Source of the DNA: an uncultured Bacteroidia bacterium
GTDB lineage: Bacteria > Bacteroidota > Bacteroidia > Bacteroidales > F082
Direction of reading: 5' to 3'
NCBI GenBank assembly: GCA_902800965.1
Contig: CADCGK010000009.1
Span: forward strand, 1 to 64,000
Length of the DNA: 64,000 nt
The position numbers and the translations under genes were made by a program. The stretch's first letter is position 1, and every line of letters begins with the position of its first letter. Below, piece after piece: positions 17,674 to 26,641 of the stretch. A model generated the notes under the pieces. It did no database searches, was not told the origin of the DNA, and saw only the letters and a list, made by a program, of their open reading frames with translations.

Positions 17674-18804
17674 ATGGAACAAGAATTCAAATACTACGCC
17701 TTTATCAGCTACAACTCCAAGGACACCGCTTGGGGCAAGAAGCTACAAAAGAAACTGGAGCATTATCGGCTACCTTCCACTCTTTGCAGCGAGCACGGAT
17801 GGCCGCGAACGCCTATCAAGCCTGTATTCTTCGCTCCTACCGACATCCAGCCTGGAGGTCTCTCCGAAGAGCTTCAGGAAAGGTTGAAGGCATCGCAGAA
17901 CCTCATCGTAATCTGCTCACCCAACTCGGCACAATCGAAATGGGTGGGACGGGAAATCGAGTATTTCCATAATCTTGGCCGCACCAACAACATCCACTTC
18001 TTCATCGTGGAAGGCTCACCCCACAGTGGCGACCCCGCTACGGAATGCTTCAACCCCGTCATCGACCAGCTCGGACTTCCCGAGATCCTCGGTGCCAACA
18101 TCCACGAGAAGGTTTACCGCCAGCCATGGCTCAACAAAGAACGCGCCTACGCCCAGCTGATCTCCAAACTGCTCGGTGTGGAGTTCGACACCATCTGGCA
18201 GCGCCACAAACGGAGACTCATCCGTCGCACTGTCATCTGGACCATTGGCATTTTGGCCGTCCTCATCACCTTGTTCGCTGTCTGGAGGATGAACCAGCCC
18301 ATTGACGTGCAGACCCGTCTCCACGAAGCCTCCTCCCATAACGACGCCCTGCCTCCGCTCAAAGATGCCGTCGTGACCATCACCCTTGACAATGAGACAA
18401 AGGTCGACACCCTGAAAACCATGGATGCCTCTGCGATCTTTGCCAACATACCCCATCGCTTCCTCAACAAACCCGTCCATTTCACAGTGACCTGCCGCGA
18501 CTTCCTCAACGTCGATACCACCCTGCTCCTGACACCTGACGTAAGTCTCGACATCCGTCGCGATCCCTCGGTTTATGGCGACATCCATTTCCGGCTCTTC
18601 AACCCCAACGACGAGACCTTCTTTACCAACGAGCCCCTCACGATCGGTGAGTTCGAAACCGTCTCCGATGACCAAGGCAGAGTCAGCTGTTTCATCCCTC
18701 TTGAATCACAACGAAAATCCTATAAAGTAATCACCTCTTTCCCCCTGCTCAACGACACCATCCATGCACCTTGTGGGAACGACGACGTAATCTTGGCGCA
18801 ATGA
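17674..18804 (+). CDS. Membrane-anchored TIR-domain protein
   Basis: The 376-residue protein begins with a TIR domain (about residues 5-150): box 1 YAFISYNSKD (8-17), a BB-loop region around FFAPTDIQPGG, and SKWVGREIEYF (88-98), in which Glu94 occupies the position of the catalytic glutamate of NAD-cleaving TIRs. A basic stretch (RHKRRLIRR) precedes one membrane helix (187-204), so by the positive-inside rule the TIR domain is cytosolic and the remaining 170 residues, a beta-rich domain, lie outside. Bacterial TIR domains often degrade NAD+ or make signalling nucleotides in defence, but activity here is untested. Its stop overlaps the next start (ATGA). Confidence 0.87.
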   Translation: MEQEFKYYAFISYNSKDTAWGKKLQKKLEHYRLPSTLCSEHGWPRTPIKPVFFAPTDIQPGGLSEELQERLKASQNLIVICSPNSAQSKWVGREIEYFHNLGRTNNIHFFIVEGSPHSGDPATECFNPVIDQLGLPEILGANIHEKVYRQPWLNKERAYAQLISKLLGVEFDTIWQRHKRRLIRRTVIWTIGILAVLITLFAVWRMNQPIDVQTRLHEASSHNDALPPLKDAVVTITLDNETKVDTLKTMDASAIFANIPHRFLNKPVHFTVTCRDFLNVDTTLLLTPDVSLDIRRDPSVYGDIHFRLFNPNDETFFTNEPLTIGEFETVSDDQGRVSCFIPLESQRKSYKVITSFPLLNDTIHAPCGNDDVILAQ

Positions 18805-21566
18805 AAAAGCATGTACTGTTCATCATCGGTTTGCTATTAACCTCCATAGCCTTCTCCCAAACCCAGCAAGGCTATGTGAGAACCCTTGGCCGTCCCAACA
18901 AGAAAGGTGAAGCCTTAAGTAATGTAACCATTAGAGCCAAAGGTGAACACAACTTTGTAAACAGCAATGATGACGGCACTTTCTCCATAGTGTTACCCGG
19001 CAAAAAGAACGGCGAGGCCTATTCTTTGCAGCAAGTGCAAAAGAAAGGCTATGAGCTTAATGAAACCGACTTTATCGGGCGACAGTTAGCTTTCTCCGAC
19101 AAGGTGCCACTTACCATCGTCATGGTATCCATAGCGCAACTGCAAGCCGATAAACAACGCATCGAGAACAATGCTTTTAAAACTGCAGAAAACAACTACA
19201 ATGCAAAGGTTAGAGAGTTGGATAAACTAAAGGAGGAAAACAGGATTACCATCGAACAATACCAGCAAGAGATACAGAACCTTTACGACAAGTTCGAGAA
19301 ATACCAGTCGCTCATCGATGGCCTCTCCGAGCATTATGCGCATACCGATTACGATTTATTAAGCGAAAAAGATCGGATCGTAAATATCTTCATTGAAAAC
19401 GGAGAATTGGAGCGTGCCGACTCACTCATCCGCCTCCTATTTGACCCCATCGACGTGCTGGAACGCAACAAGAAAGCCCTAGACCGCATCGAACAACAGA
19501 TCGGTGAGGCCAACTCGATGCTCAACAAAGCCAACGAGGATATGTCCGCCGTGCTCAAACAGCAAGGAAAAGATGCCGAGTATCTATATCAACTTCATAC
19601 CATTGCCTTGGCGAGATTTGACAATGAAAAAGCACTGTTTTATATTGAAACCCGCGCTGAATTGGATTCAACCAATCCCAGCTGGCAATTTGACGCTGGC
19701 TATTGTTTCCAAGAGTTCAACGACTACGTCAAAGCCAAGAAATACTATTCCAGGGCGTTGGACATCTACAGAGGTTTGACCAAAGACAACCCACAAGCCT
19801 ACGAGCCCGACTTGGCCAGCACCCTGAACAACCTTGCCGTCCTTTACAAGAACACCCAGCAACTCGCAGAGAGTGAAACCCTGTATCTGGAAGCCCTAGA
19901 GAGCTACAAACGTTTGGCAAAAGAAAAACCAAGATACAGACCGTTATACAAAACCAAAGACAAAAACAAAGAAAAAGCCAAAGACTACAAGCCTGATGTT
20001 GCCAGGACACTTAACAATCTCGCCCTCTTGTATTCCAACACCCAACGCCTCGAAGAAAGCGAGGCCATGTATTTGGAAGCCTTGGAAATCCGCAGAGAAT
20101 TGGCAGAAAAAGATCCGGATACATACGAACCCGGTTTGGCACTGACGCTGAATAACCTTGCCACCCTGTACCAAAACAACCACCGCTTATCAGAAAGCGA
20201 GGCCTTGCAATTAGAAGCTATCGAAATCCAAAAGCGTCTGGCAAAAGTCAACCCACAAGCCTACGAGCCTGATTTGGCCATGGCAATGAACAACCTGGCA
20301 GTCCTTTATTCAAACACCCAACGCCTTGCGGAGAGCAAAAGCTTATACTTGGAAGTCTTGGAAATCTACAGACGCTTGGCAAAGGACAACCCCCAAGCCT
20401 ACGAACCCGCTCTAGCTACAACACTTAGCAACCTTGCCAACTTGTACCAGAACGCTCAACAATTCACAGAAAGTGAGCCGATGCGTTCGCAAGCCTTGGA
20501 TATCTATAGACGCTTGGCAAAAGACAACCCACAGCGCTATGAACCTGTTTTGGCCATGACGCTCACCAACCTCGCCATCCTTTACAAGAACACCCACCGC
20601 CTCAAAGAAGGCAAGTCCTTGTTCTTGGAAGCATTGGATATTTACAAACGCTTAGGGAAAGACGATCCACATGTCCACGATCCAGAAGTGGCCAAAGCGC
20701 TCAGCGAACTTGCCGACCTTTATTTCAACACGCAACACCTTGAGGAAAGCGAAGCATTGAATTTGGAAGCCTTGGAGATTTACAGACGTTTGGCAAAAGA
20801 AAAACCCCAAACCTACGAGCGCGATCTGGTCTCGACGCTAAGCAGCCTCGCCACCTTGTATTACAAAACCCAACGATTCTCGGAATGTGAAACCATGTAC
20901 TTGGATGCCGCAACTATTTACAGACGTTTGGCAATAGGCAACCCTCAGGTTTACGAGCCCAGGCTTGCCACCACACTGTATAGCGTGGGTTTGTTATATT
21001 GGCAACAAGAGCAGTACCCACAAGCTATTCCTATCTTTGAAGAAGCGCTGCCGCTCTATAGATCATTGGCGCAACATAATTCATCTTACGGGAAATGGTA
21101 TAACAACTCCCTCCAGTTGCTCACCCAACTCTATCAGACAACGGAAGAACACTCCAAATGCTTTACCGTCAACGAGGAGAGGCTCCCTCTTTTGAAAAAG
21201 CGCTATCAAAAAGACGCTAAGACCTATCAGAATGAATATGCCCGTGCCCTGAACGATCAGTCTCTCCAAGGCATCTTTATAGGCCAACTGGAAAAATCTG
21301 AACAATACGCTCGTGAGGCGCTTTCCATAGACTCTACTCAAATCTGGATCAACTCCAACCTCGCTGCGGCCTTGCTTTTCCAAGGGAAATATGAGGAAGC
21401 CGAAGCCATCTACCTCCAATATAAAAGCGAACTGAAAGAGAGCTTTTTGCAAAGCTTCCGTGATTTTGAAGCCGCCAGTGTCATCCCTGAGGAACGCAAA
21501 AACGACGTGAAGCGCATCGAAGACTTATTAAGGCCCCTCAAAAAAAATATTAACGAAACGGAATAA
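18801..21566 (+). CDS. Secreted carboxypeptidase-regulatory-like/coiled-coil/TPR protein, long TPR array
   Basis: A 921-residue protein starting at the ATG that overlaps the TIR stop; the signal peptide (MKKHVLFIIGLLLTSIAFSQ) follows at once. The N-terminal module (TQQGYVRTLGRPNKKGEALS) and coiled coil match the other paralogues. Residues of about 300-760 hold roughly ten highly regular repeats of about 44-46 residues of the pattern YEPDLA..LNNLA.LY.NTQRL.ESE.L..EALEIYRRLAK, a kinesin-light-chain-like TPR type. The C-terminal block LAAALLFQGKYEEAEAIYLQ is shared with paralogues. The strong similarity between repeats suggests recent internal duplication. It is probably a periplasmic or surface scaffold for the CHAT protein encoded next. 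Confidence 0.8.
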   Translation: MKKHVLFIIGLLLTSIAFSQTQQGYVRTLGRPNKKGEALSNVTIRAKGEHNFVNSNDDGTFSIVLPGKKNGEAYSLQQVQKKGYELNETDFIGRQLAFSDKVPLTIVMVSIAQLQADKQRIENNAFKTAENNYNAKVRELDKLKEENRITIEQYQQEIQNLYDKFEKYQSLIDGLSEHYAHTDYDLLSEKDRIVNIFIENGELERADSLIRLLFDPIDVLERNKKALDRIEQQIGEANSMLNKANEDMSAVLKQQGKDAEYLYQLHTIALARFDNEKALFYIETRAELDSTNPSWQFDAGYCFQEFNDYVKAKKYYSRALDIYRGLTKDNPQAYEPDLASTLNNLAVLYKNTQQLAESETLYLEALESYKRLAKEKPRYRPLYKTKDKNKEKAKDYKPDVARTLNNLALLYSNTQRLEESEAMYLEALEIRRELAEKDPDTYEPGLALTLNNLATLYQNNHRLSESEALQLEAIEIQKRLAKVNPQAYEPDLAMAMNNLAVLYSNTQRLAESKSLYLEVLEIYRRLAKDNPQAYEPALATTLSNLANLYQNAQQFTESEPMRSQALDIYRRLAKDNPQRYEPVLAMTLTNLAILYKNTHRLKEGKSLFLEALDIYKRLGKDDPHVHDPEVAKALSELADLYFNTQHLEESEALNLEALEIYRRLAKEKPQTYERDLVSTLSSLATLYYKTQRFSECETMYLDAATIYRRLAIGNPQVYEPRLATTLYSVGLLYWQQEQYPQAIPIFEEALPLYRSLAQHNSSYGKWYNNSLQLLTQLYQTTEEHSKCFTVNEERLPLLKKRYQKDAKTYQNEYARALNDQSLQGIFIGQLEKSEQYAREALSIDSTQIWINSNLAAALLFQGKYEEAEAIYLQYKSELKESFLQSFRDFEAASVIPEERKNDVKRIEDLLRPLKKNINETE

Positions 21567-21617
21567 TGGAATAATAATTGGATTGTCTTAATGAACAAAA
21601 GAGGATTATCGCCGTAT

Positions 21618-23843
21618 ATGAAAAAAAGACTTACCCCTATTCTCTTACTACTCCTCCTGGTGAACGGAACTGTCGTCGCACAGCTCCCCTCCAACGCCTC
21701 GCAACGTGCCTTTCTCGACTACACCCATTCGCTTTATGTTGAAGGCAACCGTTGTTATGTGGAGACTGGCAATAAGACACATCTGAAGCATCTTATCGAC
21801 GACTATCAAACGGCATTAAACCAAAGGGCTGAGCGGGGACTTCTCACCCAAGAGACAAGGGACAGCCTGCAACAAGAGGTCAACAAATTACTGGGCGATT
21901 TCCATTACCTCAATTCAGACGACGACCCGGCATCCTACGACCTGGCGGAAGACTATTTTCTGCAATGCCTTGACTACGCTGACGATCCAGCCCATCGGAC
22001 GCACCAAACCGTCAATCACGATCGCTTCATCCTGTATCGCGAGTTGGGACAACTCTATTACAAAGAACGTCGCTACGAAGAGGCCTTTGAACGGATCGAC
22101 AATGCGGTGGCCTTGGCTTCCAACTATTACTCACCTTACGACGATGTGGTTCTCGACATCTTGTCGCAATGGGCCATCTGCAAGGCTCGCGTGGCACAGA
22201 ACCCATCCGACTTCGAAGAAGCCATCGAGGTCATCGACGATGTGGTGGGCTACTACAAGGACACCCTCTCGGGCGATTACGGAGAGGCCTTGCGCAAGAA
22301 GGCCAAGATCCTGATGCTTCAACAAGAGCTTGAAGGTGGCAAGCCTTCCTCCTCCGCACTGCGATGCTATAAAAGCTATTTCTCATTGAAGAAGAAAGAT
22401 GCTTTGAAACGATTCGGCGGCATGTCAGCCGAGGACCGTGAGCATTACTGGATGCGACTCAGGCCTTTTGTGATCGACTGCTACCGGCTGGAGCATGCCG
22501 ACCCGGCTTTCCTCTATGATGTGACCCTGTTCAGCAAGTCACTCCTACTTGAGTATTCAAAAAGCAACAAGCTGCAAGTCTATAATTGGCAACAGATACA
22601 GCGGCAACTTAAACCAGATGAATGCGCCATTGAATTTGTGAAATACGAGAAATACGATCTTATGCAGATGGGAGCCCTCGTCCTACGCAAGCAAGGCCAT
22701 CCCGAATTCGTCAGCCTTGGCGACATCGGACATATCGTAGATGTTCCGCTTCGAGGTGGTGGCATCGTGGCCGACGCCATCGATTTCGACGACCCTTGGC
22801 TGAAAAACGACTTCTACTCCGATTCGGCACTGTTTTCCTTAATTTGGACGCCAGAACTTTTAGAGGCCATTGGAAACGACACCAAAAAAGTGTATTTCGC
22901 CCCGGACGGCATCTTCCACTACATGGCCATCGAATACATGCTGCCAAGCGGCGAAACTGATCTCCATTCAGATCAACTGTATCGGTTGACAAGCACCCGA
23001 CAACTCGTCACCAAGGCTCCAACACAAGCCAGCAAGAAGGTGTTGGCCTTGGGAGGCATCGATTTCGACAAAGCCAGCTCATCGCCGAAGGCTTCCACTT
23101 CCAAGCTTCTCAACGACGAATCTGCCTACTATTTCCTGAAGTCAATCAAGGTGCAACTCGCAGCACTTCCTGGAACCAGAGCCGAGATTGAAGCCATACA
23201 ATCGCAATACGACAGTCTCAACGTTATCCTGCTGACCGACACGTTGGCCACAGAGGACGAAGCTATCAAGATGGCCACCCAATTCCCCATCGTGCATCTG
23301 GCCACCCATGGCTATTTCATTGGCACGATGAGCGAGGGCACCGACCTCAAGCCCGCAGACTACGACGAATCCCTATCTCAAAATGGGTTGATTCTGGCAG
23401 GTGCCAACAACGCCATCGCTTCTGACAATTTCGATCCTTCCGTCCACGATGGCATCTTATCGGCCCGTGAGGTTTCCCAGATGGACCTCTCCAACATAAG
23501 GCTCATCGTCCTTTCTGCTTGCCAATCCGGTGAAGGGTACATGACCAGCGATGGCGTGTATGGACTGCAACGCGGATTGAAGAATGCTGGCGTTAAAGCC
23601 ATGATCGTCAGCCTTTGGAGTGTCGATGACGAAGCCACTTCACTCTTGATGCAGGCGTTTTACAGACACCTCAAGACGGAAGACATCCATACTGCCTTCC
23701 ATCATGCTAGAGAAGAACTCATCGCTACAGGAAGAGAACCTTCACGACGCTTCAATTCGAAACAGCTGAAAATGACAAAGTCGGAACCTTCCTTCGACTT
23801 GCCGCAGTTTTACAATGCCTTTATCCTAATTGATATATTTTGA
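21618..23843 (+). CDS. Secreted CHAT-domain protein (caspase-like protease with helical repeats)
   Basis: The 741-residue protein begins with a signal peptide (MKKRLTPILLLLLLVNGTVVAQ); an ATG at 21591 would add nine residues before it. An alpha-helical, TPR-like region occupies about residues 25-330. The C-terminal CHAT domain (about 430-735) includes VYFAPDGIFHYMAIEY, the catalytic His564 in VHLATHGYF and Cys635 in LSACQSGEG, followed by GLQRGLKNAGVKAMIVSLWS. CHAT proteins are clan CD cysteine proteases; some are effectors in CRISPR-linked and other defence systems. Export makes this one unusual and suggests proteolysis outside the cytoplasm. The dyad is intact. Confidence 0.85.
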   Translation: MKKRLTPILLLLLLVNGTVVAQLPSNASQRAFLDYTHSLYVEGNRCYVETGNKTHLKHLIDDYQTALNQRAERGLLTQETRDSLQQEVNKLLGDFHYLNSDDDPASYDLAEDYFLQCLDYADDPAHRTHQTVNHDRFILYRELGQLYYKERRYEEAFERIDNAVALASNYYSPYDDVVLDILSQWAICKARVAQNPSDFEEAIEVIDDVVGYYKDTLSGDYGEALRKKAKILMLQQELEGGKPSSSALRCYKSYFSLKKKDALKRFGGMSAEDREHYWMRLRPFVIDCYRLEHADPAFLYDVTLFSKSLLLEYSKSNKLQVYNWQQIQRQLKPDECAIEFVKYEKYDLMQMGALVLRKQGHPEFVSLGDIGHIVDVPLRGGGIVADAIDFDDPWLKNDFYSDSALFSLIWTPELLEAIGNDTKKVYFAPDGIFHYMAIEYMLPSGETDLHSDQLYRLTSTRQLVTKAPTQASKKVLALGGIDFDKASSSPKASTSKLLNDESAYYFLKSIKVQLAALPGTRAEIEAIQSQYDSLNVILLTDTLATEDEAIKMATQFPIVHLATHGYFIGTMSEGTDLKPADYDESLSQNGLILAGANNAIASDNFDPSVHDGILSAREVSQMDLSNIRLIVLSACQSGEGYMTSDGVYGLQRGLKNAGVKAMIVSLWSVDDEATSLLMQAFYRHLKTEDIHTAFHHAREELIATGREPSRRFNSKQLKMTKSEPSFDLPQFYNAFILIDIF

Positions 23844-23863
23844 AAACTAAACATACAACGACC

Positions 23864-25060
23864 ATGAAAAAGAAACTATTACTACTCTTCTGCCTGATGA
23901 TGACGGTCAGCATGACCGCGCAAGAAGCCATTCAAGGCGATGCCCTGAGAATGAGGGTCAACAGCATTAGCGCTAACGACTCCATCCGCATCAACAACTA
24001 TATGCAACGACAAAGGAAGTCGCGTTCTTTCCTAGCCACAGCTGGCTTGGCCGTATTGGGCACGTTGGTCAACGATGCTTCCAGCATCTTCGTTACTGAA
24101 ATCATGAATGTGGCCAACATTCGGAGCAACATGAAGGCAAAATGGGACGAACTCATCGAGAACGAATGCTATTATCTCGACAGCCTTACCTTCATGAACA
24201 GTCTCAGCGACTTCTACAAACAAGGGTCATTCGACGGACCATTGGACCCGGCCGATCTTAACTTCAACGGGTTCACCTTAAACGCTCAACATAATGGCAA
24301 AGACGTGTTAAAGTTCTATTGCCACGTGGACACCGATGAAGCCGGACTCAACCAGATCTTCAACCACAGCAAGTTCAAGCTGGTGCTCGACTCCATGTAT
24401 TTTGACCCATACAGCTGCCATCTGCCTAATATGGCAGCCAATTACATTTACCCCGATGAAGAGAAAGACTACGGTAGAAATCTCACTTTCTCTTTCGAAG
24501 ACCGCGAAAACTTGATTGTCGGCCTCTATTTCAACATCAGCTCCTCATGGTACAACGAGGCCGTCATGCTGGCAAAGAATGTTCATTTAGGCTCCTTCAA
24601 CGTCCAGATTCCAATCGAGGAATATGATTTGGAAGACGGTCTCTTCATCTATAAAAGGGAAATCATCGATGCCAACCGAGAGTATTACAAAGAACACCAG
24701 CAGGAGTTTGACCCTGAATCTCCATTATATGACTCGACATTGATAATGCCTGACACCACCTACTTGAACATCAACGGCGACTGCTTCATCGTGCCCCGTT
24801 CCTACATGCCACTGCCTGGCGGCGTAGCTCACTGGGGTACTGGCGAGTACAACGTGGAGTTCTACTTGGTTGAACAGTGCAACATCACTGATGAAATGAG
24901 GGAGAACTGGCGCAAAGACTACCGTAAGCTCAACAAGATGAGGAAAGAAAGTGTCGTTGGCACCTACCTTGTCAACCTCTACCACCAATATGGCAGTGAA
25001 GTTGTCAGGACCGTCATTGAGACCGTTTCCGGCACTGCCTTGGACAAGCTCAACTTTTGA
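23864..25060 (+). CDS. Secreted protein of unknown function in the TIR/CHAT operon
   Basis: I do not recognise this 398-residue protein. The ATG at 23864 gives a signal peptide (MKKKLLLLFCLMMTVSMTAQ). A weakly hydrophobic stretch (about residues 48-72, FLATAGLAVLGTLVNDASSIF) follows; the rest is soluble, strand-rich and acidic, with a tail containing KKLNKMRKESVVGTYLVNL-like basic residues. No catalytic motif was identified. It lies 20 bases after the CHAT gene and 24 bases before the soluble RyR-like gene, so it is very likely cotranscribed. It could be a substrate or inhibitor of the CHAT or trypsin-like proteases; that is speculation. Confidence 0.65.
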   Translation: MKKKLLLLFCLMMTVSMTAQEAIQGDALRMRVNSISANDSIRINNYMQRQRKSRSFLATAGLAVLGTLVNDASSIFVTEIMNVANIRSNMKAKWDELIENECYYLDSLTFMNSLSDFYKQGSFDGPLDPADLNFNGFTLNAQHNGKDVLKFYCHVDTDEAGLNQIFNHSKFKLVLDSMYFDPYSCHLPNMAANYIYPDEEKDYGRNLTFSFEDRENLIVGLYFNISSSWYNEAVMLAKNVHLGSFNVQIPIEEYDLEDGLFIYKREIIDANREYYKEHQQEFDPESPLYDSTLIMPDTTYLNINGDCFIVPRSYMPLPGGVAHWGTGEYNVEFYLVEQCNITDEMRENWRKDYRKLNKMRKESVVGTYLVNLYHQYGSEVVRTVIETVSGTALDKLNF

Positions 25061-25084
25061 TTCCTCCTTCTTTAGACAACAGAC

Positions 25085-26641
25085 ATGAAATCGGTATTAA
25101 TCATAGGAAACCACCCCCTCCGACAATGCCTCATGGAGCAATGGCAAGCCAAAGGCTGGCAGATCGAGGCTTACCACAGCTTCATGGACATCGGCGTTCC
25201 CTGCTCTTTTCAGCAGCTATGCGTCCTTCCTGAAGAAGGCATCTCCGACGAAGACACCATCAGCAACTTGGAAGCGTTCCTCAATAGTATGGCGGCTCTA
25301 GAGCCAACCTCACCCAAGCCCATCTGCCATCTATTGCTACACAACAGGGTTTCCCTGTGGCTGTTCCAAACCTTGGACTTTTGCCCTCAACTCAACGAGA
25401 AGGTAGAGCTCTATCCGTTCACCATGGAAGACCAATGGGCCAAGAATGTGTTTTGCCAGCCCAACAAACAGGCAGTCTATCCCCACCTTGACAGAGAACG
25501 GATCGACCTCCAGTCCGACAAAGTCGTCCACTTGGTAATCCAAGGTCTTAGCGACATGGGTGAGAGCCTCGCCCTTCATGCCGCCTTGACCGCCCATTAC
25601 CCCAACTACGTGCGAGACCACTCTCTACGCACTAGAATCACCATTCTCGACGATGACATGGACAAGAGAAAAAACGCCTTCATGCAACGCTACCAACAGC
25701 TGTTTGACCACTCTTACCACCGCTCCATCGACCTGAATAACCAAAACATGACGCAATTCCACGAACCCATTTACAAGTCGTCAAGAGAAGACTTCGTCGA
25801 TGTGGAATGGGAGTTCGTGGAAGGCAACCTTTATCACCCCATCGTCCAACAAAAAATCGCATCCTGGGCAAACGACAACCACCAGTTGCTTACCATTGCC
25901 CTATGCGACGACCAATGCCAGAACAACTTTAGCCAAGCCTTTGCCTTTCCAAGTGCCGTCTATCAGAACAATATTCCTGTTTTGGTATATGCCAGACAAG
26001 CAAGTTTGCTCGATAGAGTGAAGACAACGGGAGCATTTGGCAACCTCTATCCTTTCGGCATGGAGGACCACGGATACGACATTAACCTTCCGCTGCTTCA
26101 GATGGCCAAGCGTCTTAACTACTGCTATGCATGCAGTTTCGGCAAAAAAAGCATCCCTACCCATCTCCCCGTCGACGAGGTCGAAAAGGAATGGGCGACA
26201 CTTCCTTCCTTCCGTTCGCGCTATTCCAACATCCACAATGTCATGACCCTGCCCACCAAGATGCGGTCGTTGGGGCATGCCGATAATGACTGGAGCCAGT
26301 TCTATGCCCTTTCTAAAGAAGAGATCGAGTTGGAATCCACCGTAGAACACAACCGTTGGAGCATAGATCTCCTGCTGCAAGGGTTCCGCCCACCTACCGA
26401 CTATGAGCGGCAGCTTATCCACGACAACATCACTGACTTCATCACGGCCCACAATAATGGCAGCACCCCTCCAGAAAAAGACTTAAAGACCGAATACAAG
26501 CGGAAGAAGATACACTATGACCTGTGTTCCTACAACGAACTGAGAGAGGACAAGACAGGCCAAAATGTGAAAGTATATGACTACGACCTGACGGTCAGTA
26601 TCCCGCTGATTGCCCAATCCTACAACGAATCATTGCCATGA
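25085..26641 (+). CDS. Soluble Rossmann/RyR-like protein, paralogue of the operon's first gene
   Basis: The 518-residue cytosolic protein has no signal peptide or membrane helix. It opens with a degenerate Rossmann start (SVLIIGNHPLRQCLMEQW). Its middle (VHLVIQGLSDMGESLALHAALTAHYPNYV, about 146-174) aligns with the second Rossmann domain of the 718-residue protein at 12335, sharing the MGxxLxLxA and HYPNYV motifs. The C-terminal third carries a RyR-like domain with EHNRWSIDLLLQGFRPP near residue 425 and YDLCSYNELREDK near 480. Both proteins may bind a common ligand. Stop and next start overlap as ATGA, coupling it to the FHA-trypsin gene. Confidence 0.75.
   Translation: MKSVLIIGNHPLRQCLMEQWQAKGWQIEAYHSFMDIGVPCSFQQLCVLPEEGISDEDTISNLEAFLNSMAALEPTSPKPICHLLLHNRVSLWLFQTLDFCPQLNEKVELYPFTMEDQWAKNVFCQPNKQAVYPHLDRERIDLQSDKVVHLVIQGLSDMGESLALHAALTAHYPNYVRDHSLRTRITILDDDMDKRKNAFMQRYQQLFDHSYHRSIDLNNQNMTQFHEPIYKSSREDFVDVEWEFVEGNLYHPIVQQKIASWANDNHQLLTIALCDDQCQNNFSQAFAFPSAVYQNNIPVLVYARQASLLDRVKTTGAFGNLYPFGMEDHGYDINLPLLQMAKRLNYCYACSFGKKSIPTHLPVDEVEKEWATLPSFRSRYSNIHNVMTLPTKMRSLGHADNDWSQFYALSKEEIELESTVEHNRWSIDLLLQGFRPPTDYERQLIHDNITDFITAHNNGSTPPEKDLKTEYKRKKIHYDLCSYNELREDKTGQNVKVYDYDLTVSIPLIAQSYNESLP

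Noticed and set aside
19780..20960. CRISPR-like or satellite repeat
   Set aside because: The periodic similarity of about 135 bases is coding: it follows the TPR repeats of one open reading frame and has no constant spacer/repeat structure.
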